DNA from: a virus
DNA length: 48,558 nt
Direction: 5' to 3' (one strand)
IMG/VR virus record: IMGVR_UViG_3300048928_000075
Coordinates: 1 to 48,558 of that record
In this document: piece by piece, positions 6,110 through 14,625 of the stretch
Layout of the letters: each line of letters starts with the position of its first letter
How positions within the stretch are numbered: the first letter of the stretch is position 1
Program-made: the position numbers and the translations under genes
The notes under the pieces: generated by a model
Seen by the model: only the letters and a program-made list of their open reading frames with translations
What the model was told of the DNA's origin: nothing
Databases searched by the model: none

Positions 6110-7930
6110 TTATGCCTCGCTGTCGAAGAAGGTCTTCGCGATCTTCTTGCGGATGCGGCCCGCGTCAAACATGAACTGGAAGCCGCCTGACTGGTAGCGG
6201 AAACCGTATTCACGAGCGGTGCCTTGGTCGGAGAAAATCTGGGTGAAGAAGTCGATATAGTAGCGACCGCCCGGCCAGAAGGTGACGTCACGGTTAACGT
6301 TGAAGGTGTGGTTGATCCAGTAGCCCTTCAGCACGTCGAAGTTCGCCGAGTTGGCGACGGACAGCGGCTTGAACTTTGGCGTGCCCGGCGCGTCGCCCGA
6401 CGCGCTGTAGTGGATGCGGACCTGCTCGGCGTCGGCTGGCAGGCGGTAGACGCGCTGCGAGGTGTCGGTGATGGAGTGCGCGGTAAAGTAGCGGATCTCG
6501 CCGCCCGCAACCTTGTACTGAATGCGGCTGATGGAGCTGGTGCCGACGTCGTACATCAGGAACGAGATGTCCAGCTTGTTGAAGCTCGACACGTCCATCC
6601 ATTTCGTGGTGCGCACTTCAGCGCTGCCCGGCGTCAAGGCTTCAGCGGTCGAGCCTGCGGCGATGGAGCCGACGTCGTAGCCGACGAACAGGTCTGCCGT
6701 CGCGCCCACGCTGGTGATCAGCGCAGCGGTCGGCGGCAGGTTGTTGTCGTTGTACTCAAGATAGTTGCGGAGCTGGCGTGGCTCGTACAGGCCAGAAGGT
6801 GCGGTAGCCAGATTGCGGCGTCCGTTGTTCTGGCCCAGCTCCAGCGCTGGCAGGTTCGCGCCGCACAGGCGCATGATGTAGCGGATCTGCTGGTCGGCCT
6901 GAATGCTGCCGACGCGCAGCAGCACGCTCAAGGATCCTGTGAGCAGGGTGTTGATCGGCTCCTCGCCGATGTACTCCCAGACCAGCATGCCGAAGCCGTT
7001 GACGACGACAGGCTTAAACAGCGGGATAGAGACCGGCGTCGTGTTGAAGATCGTGCGAATGTCCAGCGGCATGATGCGGGTGTTGCCGCCGTTATAGTTC
7101 ATCCATGGCGTGGTCGCGGCTACCCAGTTCGTGCTGTCCTCGGTTGGCGGCGAGACGTAGCACGTCGCCAGATCGCTCGACGTCAGGTTCGGCAGGTCGC
7201 CGGTAACGGAACCGCCAGAGAAGGCGTAAATGATTTCCTGCTGGGCAGTCGTAGGGAAACCGCCGCCGCTCGCTGGCACGCCGTTCACGGTCAGCGGGCG
7301 CAGGGTGTCAGGATCCATGAACTCCGATGGCCGCGACAGTGGCGGCGGTGTTGGCTCCCAGACTGCGTTACGTCGGCTGTAGTAGATGCCGTTGCTCGGT
7401 GCCTCTGGAATGCCGACTGGACCGCCTGCACCTTCAGGGCCGAAGTCAGGCAGGATCATCGTGCCGTCTGCCGAGTAGCGCAGGTACATGCCGCCGATAG
7501 GCTTGGCGACCAGCACGTCGCTTTCGATATGCTCGGTCGGTGCCAGCTTCAGCGCACGGTTGGCTTTGTCGTTCACGGTCTGGATGCTGTAGGCCAGCCG
7601 GTCGAGGCTGTCCTCGTAGCGCTTGCCGAACGGCCCGCCGAGGTCCATATCCGATGGCTGGTTGACAGGGTAGTAAACCAGCATCGCGAAACGTGCGACG
7701 CCCTCCCAGCCGTCAGGATTGTTGATCGTGGCAGTGACGCCCGGCCCGCCGACGCCCTCGACCTGATAGTCGGTGCCCAGTGTCAGGCGGCGATCTGGAA
7801 TGCTGGGGTTGGTATAGGACACCCAGACCGAAACGTCAGTCGCGTTCTCGGCCTTGTAGTCCATGGTGATCTGCCGGACTTTGCCATTGTTGACAACTAC
7901 CCGGCGCGCGCTGCGAACTGGAACAACCAT
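6110..7930 (-). CDS. Tail fibre protein with T7 gp17-like N-terminal domain
   Basis: The protein is 606 aa. Residues 1-150 match the T7 tail-fibre anchoring domain: beta strands, then the helical signature around PVNQPSDMDL and LDRLAYSIQ-x8-RALKL (about 91-128). The rest is Gly/Ser/Asn-rich beta sequence without a chaperone motif that I can see. It should attach to the tail nozzle and bind the host receptor. It overlaps the preceding giant ejection protein by one base and is followed by the alpha/beta hydrolase, which may be a second tip component. Confidence 0.82.
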   Translation of the reverse strand: MVVPVRSARRVVVNNGKVRQITMDYKAENATDVSVWVSYTNPSIPDRRLTLGTDYQVEGVGGPGVTATINNPDGWEGVARFAMLVYYPVNQPSDMDLGGPFGKRYEDSLDRLAYSIQTVNDKANRALKLAPTEHIESDVLVAKPIGGMYLRYSADGTMILPDFGPEGAGGPVGIPEAPSNGIYYSRRNAVWEPTPPPLSRPSEFMDPDTLRPLTVNGVPASGGGFPTTAQQEIIYAFSGGSVTGDLPNLTSSDLATCYVSPPTEDSTNWVAATTPWMNYNGGNTRIMPLDIRTIFNTTPVSIPLFKPVVVNGFGMLVWEYIGEEPINTLLTGSLSVLLRVGSIQADQQIRYIMRLCGANLPALELGQNNGRRNLATAPSGLYEPRQLRNYLEYNDNNLPPTAALITSVGATADLFVGYDVGSIAAGSTAEALTPGSAEVRTTKWMDVSSFNKLDISFLMYDVGTSSISRIQYKVAGGEIRYFTAHSITDTSQRVYRLPADAEQVRIHYSASGDAPGTPKFKPLSVANSANFDVLKGYWINHTFNVNRDVTFWPGGRYYIDFFTQIFSDQGTAREYGFRYQSGGFQFMFDAGRIRKKIAKTFFDSEA

Positions 7931-10900
7931 TATCTCATCACTTTCGCCACGGTTTGAATGTCCTTCAGGAACGCTTCGTCCCTGTCCGTTAATAACCTAT
8001 CTCGCACTTCAGGCCAATACTCTTGGATAGTTTCGGCGTCATAAACCTTGGCCTTCTTGATGCGACGCTCGAACTCGTCCGCTACCAGCGGCTGTGTCGC
8101 GCGCAGCAGTTCAATAGTCGGCTCGGTCGGCAGCGGCTTCTTGTTCGCCCAGCCCGGAGCCTTCATGAACACGAGCGAGTTGCGGACTTCGCGGCGTGCG
8201 TATTCAGACAGGATCTCGTCGACGTCCGCCTTCTCCTTGGCAGACATCATGAACGGGTCGTCCTCGCCGCCCGGCCCGGTGTTCTCGACGCCAAGGTTCG
8301 AATACAGCTCGCGGCGCATGGCGCTGATGATCGTTGTCATCTGGCGTGCCCGGTAGGTCGGGTTGAGCCGCTTGAAGTCCGCTTTGAAGTGGACGTTGAG
8401 CAGGGCGTATGCCTGCTCGTCCGGCTGCAAGCCGTCAAGATAGGACTGGGCTGCGCCGTCCTGCCCGGCCTCAATGTAGTTCTTGTAGGTCAGCTCGGCC
8501 CGGCGCAACGAGCCGTCGACGGTAGACGCGAACTTCCAGAAGTCGGCAGCCGATGCAGCACCCCGGCGCGCGTCGCGGACAAAGCGCCGGGTGATCGGCC
8601 AGTCGGTCTTGTCGCTGGAAGGCCGGTCAGGATCTGTCATGTTATACATGCTGGTCAGGTCGCGGTAGGCACTGGCACCGAACGAGGACATCGCATGGTC
8701 GATACGCATTGGCGACCAGCCCAGCATCTTGCCCATGCTCTTTGCGAACTCGCTGGTAAAGTGGTTGTACTGAAGCTCCGGCTCCAGCGCGCGCATGTAG
8801 TCAGGCACGATCTCGCGCCCGCTGAAGCTGTCCCAGTTCGCGGCCTGCTCGACGGCAGCCTGAATAGCTGGCGGGTTGGTTGGTGGCACGAGGTTCATAG
8901 CCATGCCGCGAAGCATGCGCCACTTGGCTTCCTTGTCGCCGGACGCCGCTTCCATGCCACGCTCGACGATGTTGGAGACCATAGCCAGCTCGAACGGCTT
9001 AGGGATATAGAAGATCTCGCCGTTTCCGATAGGGATCACCCAGCCGGTCGTGCGCAGGTATTCAGACGCGTCCTGATAATCAGGGTCGTCCTCGAACACG
9101 GCTTGAAGCGCAGCGCCGATGATGCCCAGCCCGGCCATCTTCAGCCAAGCCTTGCGGCCTGTGCGGATCGCCTGCCGCTCGGTGCGCGACAGCTCCAGCC
9201 CGTTGATGTCCTTGAAGAAGGCGGACACAGCGAAGCGGATGCCGCGACGCTGTGCGACCTCGTCACCGCCCAGCGTGCGCATCATCTTGTAGAGGCCCTG
9301 AAGCTGGGCGTTCAGGAACGGGATCAGGCGACGCCACGCCATCATGCGGTTTCCGTGCAGGCCGAAGTCGATGTAGTCGGTCGCGACGTAGCTGGCCTCG
9401 ACGTTGGCCTCCCAGTCGGTCAGGCCGTCAGCCTTGGCGCGCTCGTATGCCTGCCGGAAGATGCCCAGACGCGTGCCGGTTTCCGTCAGCTCTGTGACGC
9501 GGGCGAGGCTCTTGATCGCACCCGCCACGCCCTTGCCGCTGGTTACGCGGGCGATGTAGCCCTTCGAGCGCAGCGCCTCAATGTCACGTGTCACGCGGGC
9601 GTCGTGCAGGTTGGCGCTGTTCATGCCGCCCATGGTGCCCATCGCTGCATTATACTGGCGCGCCCACGTGCCTTGACGGATCTCATCGCCGACGCCACGC
9701 ATGCCGGTGACAAACGGTGTGTAGCCTTCGGTCAGGACGAAGGCGGACATCTGGTCACGGATGAAGTTGACCAGCAGGAAGTCCGGCCAGCTCGTCACCG
9801 CTGCACGGAATGCCGTGGATGGATAGGCGATCAGGTCGACCAGCAGCGGTACGGTCTCGGTGCCGACAGCGTTCAGGACGTTGATGATATCAGCGCCGAC
9901 ATCGCCGTCCTTGATCTGGATCGCGGCGAGCTTGCCCTTCTCCCAGAAAAAGACCATGTTCTCGCCAGCAGCTTGCGCCTGCTGGCTGCGGAACAGGGCG
10001 ATGCGGTTGCCCTCGTCGATGGCGGTCTCAAGGATCGCCATCATGTCGGCGGCATCGGTCGCCGATACGGTCGGGTCTTTCGTCAGGGCGCGCGCTACTT
10101 CCTGCACGCTGAACTGCTGGCCCATCAGGCGATGAGCTGGCACGCGCTCGACCAGAGCGCCGACTTGCCCGGCCTTGTCCGCCAACTGGGCCAGCGCCTT
10201 CTTGACTTCGTTCTCGGCGATAACCTTCTCCAGCGAGAAAGTCTTCTCCATGAGCGCGTCCATCGGGTCGATGATGTCGCGGTCGGAACCACGGAAGCGC
10301 TTGACCACGCTGCGGCCTTGACCGACAGCAGCCGCCGAGATGCCCGACTGGCTGATGTCCTTGTCAGAGAGGTCGCGCTGAAGCGGAACATAGAAGCCGC
10401 GCGACAGGCCGTCGTTGTAGGTGTCCTCGTCCAGCAGCCCGGCAGCATAGCTCTTTTCCCAGAGGCCCATGCCGTAGTCGTGGATCATCCGGGCAGCTTC
10501 CTTGAAGTCGTCGCCGTACTTGGCCTCGGCTTCAGTCACGGCAACCTGAAGGTCGCCCAGTGTGGCGGCCAGCGGCGGGCGTTCGATGATGCCCTGCGAG
10601 TAGCGGGCGTACTCGTCGATACCGCGCAGCGCCACGACGTAGGCGGCGAAGTCCTTCTGGCGGATAGGGTCGATAGCCTTCAGCGTGCCGTCTGCCTTGA
10701 TGCCGTGGTAGCGCAGCAGCACCGTGCGCAGGCCCGGCGTCGTTGGATCGGTCGAGCGGTGCGGCATGATGCCGTCCGTCAACTGCACCATAGCCCGGTT
10801 TCCTGCGTTGGTCGCCATGCGGATCAGGACGCGTGGATCGTTGGCGCGCTTCAGGTCGAGCGGTGCGCCCCGGTTCTCCTGCGCCACGTTCAGCAGGTCA

Positions 10901-13900
10901 GCGACGAGCCGGTTGAGCTGGTTGTTGCGGTTGATCGAAGCGGTGAATACCCGGTTCGCTACTTCGCGGAACCAGTTGCCCAGACCTTCTTTCTTGACCT
11001 CGGCCAGCGTGGCGTTGATGCCGGTCGTCTCTTTGCCCGACACGATCATGTTGCGCAGGAGCTGCGAGGATGGGAGCTGGAGCCATGCGGCGAACTGGTC
11101 GCCGATAAGCTGCAAGCCTGTCGCCAACTTGGGGTCGTTGGCCGCAAGGAAGGCGTCGAAGTCCTGCACGAGCTGCGGGTAATTGATCTGGGCGAAGTTC
11201 CGGTTGAGGGTGTAAACCCGGAAGAACTCGGCGAAGCCTTCTGACACACGCTCTTTCACGCTCATGCCTTCGACATCGCCGCCATACAGCTTGCGGGCGA
11301 TGGTCTGCATGATCGTCTTGTTGTTGTCGACGAACGTGCGCAGCGGGCCGGTCGCATTGACCTCCAGCGTGTGGCCGCCCTCGTGCACCAGCGTCGACAG
11401 GTCGTTCGGAGACTTCAGGCGGACAACGCCAGACTTGGACGAGAACTGGCCCTCGACACCTTTCAGGGTGAAGCGGCCCATGCGGACCGTGAGGTCCAGC
11501 AGCTTGTTAAAGTTCTGGCTGATCTGTGTCAGGCCGATGTCGTTTCCTGCATCGGTCGGCTGGCCTGCCACGCCAGCGGCGTCGCGCTGCTGCTCGGCGT
11601 TGAACGCGTTGCGGCCCTGCCGGGTCTGGCCCAGCATGTCGACCGTTGTCTGGCCGTCAAAGTCAAGGTCCATCGTCCATGCAGTGCCGTCCGGCATCTG
11701 ACTGTAGAAGTCCTGCTGCGTCGCCTCTGGACCGACAGTCACGCCACGGCCCGGCACGATCTGATTGCTGCCGTCAGTGTAGATCAGGCCGTCGCGGGTA
11801 AGAATACTTTCCTGTTTGAACTGCTTGCCGAGTTTCTTGGCGCGTTCTTCAGGCGCGAAAATCATATAGTTAGCGCCCTGCGGCTCGCCCTGATATGCGC
11901 CCTCGACGACGATGTAAGGAATTTTTTCCTTTTCCAGAACCTTGCGCAGCTTCTCGTCTGCCGCCCGGTTGGCCTCGGCCTTGAAGTCGCCAAGCGCTTC
12001 CTGCGTCGCGGTCAGGACGGCCCAGCCGCCCTTCGAAAAACTCTCTGGGGTTGGCGTCTTGAAGTCAGCCGGGCTGGCGATCTCGCTGGTTGGCAGGCCG
12101 TAGGCTTCGTTGATGACGGTCGATGGCGTGGTTTCCTCGAACAGGATCGCCGTCTGTCCCAGCACAGACGAAGGGAAATATGCGCCAAGGAAACCGGCGT
12201 CCTTGACAGCTTTCTCGTAGGCAGAAATGCGCTCGGTCATCGGCGCGTCAGTTGGCAACTGGGCGCGCAGGTTCAGCGGATCTTCCTGCATGTTGTAGAG
12301 CTGGTCAGGATCCACCTCGACCTCGTGGCGGATGCTGCCGAGACCTTCGTTCTGATAGCCTGCGGCCTGCGCTTCCTGCCGGTAGCGAGCGTCAAGAGCG
12401 CCCTGCACCATCTTGGGTGTTACGCCGATCTTGCCCAGCCGCTTGACCTCGGCGCGCTCTGCCTCGTCAAGCTGCTGGTACTCCTTGGACGTGCGGTTCG
12501 GTGGCACGTAGTCCGGGCCAGAGCGGACGCCAAAGTAAGTGCGAGGCACGGCGCTGTCGCCGAACAGGCGGGCGCGTTCCTGCCCGATCAGCGGGCCGGT
12601 GCCCATCTGGTTTGGATCCAGCGTCTGGCGCTCCTCGTTCGAGAAGTGACGCAGCACGATCTTGCCGTTCTCGTTTGGAGCTGGAACCGTGCCGCCCTTG
12701 CCAGTTGTCGTCTGGTAGTCGAACAGCGGCGGACGCTGGAGACCAGCAACGAAGTCGTCGGCCACCTGCGTGCCGGGCCGCTGCTCTGTCTTGGCACGCT
12801 CCAGCAGCGGGCCTGCGTCTGGCTTGGGAGCTGCTGCCTTCTGCGGTGCGAAGCCTTCCCGCATGGCAGCTTCTGCCGCTGCCTCCAGCGTAGGATGCTC
12901 GACATGATTGGACGGTCCGTTCTCGTCGAAGTAGGTGACGCGGTAGCCGCCCGGCTTGGACACGTCAGGCCCGATGAGCGCAGAGCGGTCGCCGTTGAAC
13001 ATGCGAACCGGCTTGCCTTCTGCGGCGATCTGCTGCGCAGCCGCGCGGCGATCCTGCAAACGGGCGCGTGCCTCGCCTAGCATGTCCTGCAAGTTCGGTG
13101 CGCGCTGGCCCATCGGCTGGTCAGCCGTCAGCTCGTCGAAGGCAACCTGTGCATCGTTCATGAACGTGGTCAGGAAGTCGGCCTGTCCGGCGTCGGCTTC
13201 GCCCGGCTTGGCCTGCTGCTGCTCGGTAGGCGCGACGTCGATCACGCCGGACGCCTGAAGCGTCTGGGCAGCGCCGCCGCCCAGCGCGCCAAGGATGCCG
13301 CCGACAGCACCGGCCTTTAGGTAGCTGCCCCAGTCGAGCTTGCGCTGCTCGTCGTAGATGGCCTGCGCCACGACGTCCTGTCCAAGGTTCTGGCCCAGCT
13401 CCTGAATGAACTCCTCCAGCGAGGCCGATGCCGTCGCCTGAAGGCCGCGTGTTACCGCGCCGCCTGTCGCGTTCTCCAGACGCATCAGCGCCCGGTTGAT
13501 AGGGACAGCCTCGGTCATGCCGAGACCGGCACCAGCCATGAAGGAGATGAAGCGCTGGAGGCCGCCAGCGTTGAAGCGCTCGGCGTCCTCGTACTGCTGG
13601 CTTGCGCCGCTGGTGCCACCGACGACCATGGTTGCGACGTTGCTCGGCAAGCCGATCTGGTTTCCAAGGAAACCGGCCACCATGAAGCCCAGCATAGAGC
13701 CAGCGCCTTGCGAAAGCTGGGTGACGAAGTCTTCAGACCGGGCCAGATCTGGCGGCATGACTTTCTTCATCGTCTCGTCGACCGTGTCGAACCATGCGCG
13801 CACGTCGGAGCGGCCTTCGTCACGGATGCCAGCCAGCTCGCCCGGCAGCTCCCAGAGACCGATGGCAGCGCCCTTGCCGATGCCGGTGTACATGCTGTTC

Positions 13901-14625
13901 TGCCCACGGTAGAACGAGCGCAGGGCGTCGAGCCACCACGCCTTCGTAGGCGTCTGTACCTTGGCATCCTTGGTGGCTTCCTCGGCACGAGCGACGCGGG
14001 CAGCGTCAGCCTGCTCCAGCTCCTGCCGCTGTTCCTTCTCGGTCTGGGCGTCGATGCCCGGCTGGATAGGAAAGCCCATGGCAGCGGCTTCCTCGCTGGT
14101 CAGGTTGCGCAGCTTCTGGCGCGCATCCATGGAACCTTTGAGGGCGGTCTCGTAGTGCGCTGCGTCCTTCTCGCGCTGCGCCTTCTCCTCGGCTGCCTCG
14201 TCTGGCGACAGCGTGCCCAGCTCGTCGAGCGCGCCGCCATCGCGAGCCAGATAGCCCAGCGGTCCGCCCAGCAGATACGAGGACAGGCCGCCCGCTTCGT
14301 TGGACAGGATATCGGAACGCACGTCGACGGCGCGCTGCTGTGGATCAGCAGCGGCGACAGCGCCCGGCGAGACAGACGACAGCAGGTTCAAGGCTGGTGC
14401 CACTGGAGCCGGAGCGATGCCGGATGCCAGCGCCAGAGTGTTGCGGACAGGCGCGTCGAAGAACTCGCTCTGCACCTTGTTCGACATCTCAACGGCAGAC
14501 GACGGCGCTTGTGTAGCACCGCCGTTAAAGTTCTGTTTGTACTGCTTGAGCTGTTCCTGAAGCGCCTCGTCAGAGAGCAGGCCGGGAACGCGAATGGTAG
14601 GTGTGCTTAGGTTGAAAGTGGTCAA
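7930..14625 (-). CDS. Giant internal virion / ejected protein with polyvalent-type domains
   Basis: The protein is 2231 aa, the largest in the genome. Hydrophobic Gly-rich segments lie near residues 300-470. Residues about 650-835 look like an ADP-ribosyltransferase-type domain seen in large phage polyvalent proteins (LRHFSN...RTYFG...AILFEE). About 865-945 resembles DUF3293 (GGWAVLTA...N...QESIL). About 1075-1130 has a zincin motif HEGGH with a downstream SEGFAEFF that could give the third ligand. About 1600-1785 resembles the LPD38 domain. The C-terminal 400 aa are mostly helical. Its position between the transglycosylase-bearing internal protein and the tail fibre is that of T7 gp16, so it is probably packed in the capsid and ejected into the host. 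The individual domain names are by eye and uncertain; the ejection-protein call is firmer. Confidence 0.75.
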   Translation of the reverse strand: MTTFNLSTPTIRVPGLLSDEALQEQLKQYKQNFNGGATQAPSSAVEMSNKVQSEFFDAPVRNTLALASGIAPAPVAPALNLLSSVSPGAVAAADPQQRAVDVRSDILSNEAGGLSSYLLGGPLGYLARDGGALDELGTLSPDEAAEEKAQREKDAAHYETALKGSMDARQKLRNLTSEEAAAMGFPIQPGIDAQTEKEQRQELEQADAARVARAEEATKDAKVQTPTKAWWLDALRSFYRGQNSMYTGIGKGAAIGLWELPGELAGIRDEGRSDVRAWFDTVDETMKKVMPPDLARSEDFVTQLSQGAGSMLGFMVAGFLGNQIGLPSNVATMVVGGTSGASQQYEDAERFNAGGLQRFISFMAGAGLGMTEAVPINRALMRLENATGGAVTRGLQATASASLEEFIQELGQNLGQDVVAQAIYDEQRKLDWGSYLKAGAVGGILGALGGGAAQTLQASGVIDVAPTEQQQAKPGEADAGQADFLTTFMNDAQVAFDELTADQPMGQRAPNLQDMLGEARARLQDRRAAAQQIAAEGKPVRMFNGDRSALIGPDVSKPGGYRVTYFDENGPSNHVEHPTLEAAAEAAMREGFAPQKAAAPKPDAGPLLERAKTEQRPGTQVADDFVAGLQRPPLFDYQTTTGKGGTVPAPNENGKIVLRHFSNEERQTLDPNQMGTGPLIGQERARLFGDSAVPRTYFGVRSGPDYVPPNRTSKEYQQLDEAERAEVKRLGKIGVTPKMVQGALDARYRQEAQAAGYQNEGLGSIRHEVEVDPDQLYNMQEDPLNLRAQLPTDAPMTERISAYEKAVKDAGFLGAYFPSSVLGQTAILFEETTPSTVINEAYGLPTSEIASPADFKTPTPESFSKGGWAVLTATQEALGDFKAEANRAADEKLRKVLEKEKIPYIVVEGAYQGEPQGANYMIFAPEERAKKLGKQFKQESILTRDGLIYTDGSNQIVPGRGVTVGPEATQQDFYSQMPDGTAWTMDLDFDGQTTVDMLGQTRQGRNAFNAEQQRDAAGVAGQPTDAGNDIGLTQISQNFNKLLDLTVRMGRFTLKGVEGQFSSKSGVVRLKSPNDLSTLVHEGGHTLEVNATGPLRTFVDNNKTIMQTIARKLYGGDVEGMSVKERVSEGFAEFFRVYTLNRNFAQINYPQLVQDFDAFLAANDPKLATGLQLIGDQFAAWLQLPSSQLLRNMIVSGKETTGINATLAEVKKEGLGNWFREVANRVFTASINRNNQLNRLVADLLNVAQENRGAPLDLKRANDPRVLIRMATNAGNRAMVQLTDGIMPHRSTDPTTPGLRTVLLRYHGIKADGTLKAIDPIRQKDFAAYVVALRGIDEYARYSQGIIERPPLAATLGDLQVAVTEAEAKYGDDFKEAARMIHDYGMGLWEKSYAAGLLDEDTYNDGLSRGFYVPLQRDLSDKDISQSGISAAAVGQGRSVVKRFRGSDRDIIDPMDALMEKTFSLEKVIAENEVKKALAQLADKAGQVGALVERVPAHRLMGQQFSVQEVARALTKDPTVSATDAADMMAILETAIDEGNRIALFRSQQAQAAGENMVFFWEKGKLAAIQIKDGDVGADIINVLNAVGTETVPLLVDLIAYPSTAFRAAVTSWPDFLLVNFIRDQMSAFVLTEGYTPFVTGMRGVGDEIRQGTWARQYNAAMGTMGGMNSANLHDARVTRDIEALRSKGYIARVTSGKGVAGAIKSLARVTELTETGTRLGIFRQAYERAKADGLTDWEANVEASYVATDYIDFGLHGNRMMAWRRLIPFLNAQLQGLYKMMRTLGGDEVAQRRGIRFAVSAFFKDINGLELSRTERQAIRTGRKAWLKMAGLGIIGAALQAVFEDDPDYQDASEYLRTTGWVIPIGNGEIFYIPKPFELAMVSNIVERGMEAASGDKEAKWRMLRGMAMNLVPPTNPPAIQAAVEQAANWDSFSGREIVPDYMRALEPELQYNHFTSEFAKSMGKMLGWSPMRIDHAMSSFGASAYRDLTSMYNMTDPDRPSSDKTDWPITRRFVRDARRGAASAADFWKFASTVDGSLRRAELTYKNYIEAGQDGAAQSYLDGLQPDEQAYALLNVHFKADFKRLNPTYRARQMTTIISAMRRELYSNLGVENTGPGGEDDPFMMSAKEKADVDEILSEYARREVRNSLVFMKAPGWANKKPLPTEPTIELLRATQPLVADEFERRIKKAKVYDAETIQEYWPEVRDRLLTDRDEAFLKDIQTVAKVMR

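Noticed and set aside
8023-11244. Long plus-strand open frame of about 1070 codons opposite the giant ejection gene
   Set aside because: It is a shadow of the G+C-rich codon pattern of the minus-strand gene: it has no domains, is His/Val/Arg/Gln-rich, and no ribosome site or neighbour supports it. Similar antisense frames at 6224-7957, 22239-24047, 28131-29939 and 32731-34419 were dropped for the same reason.
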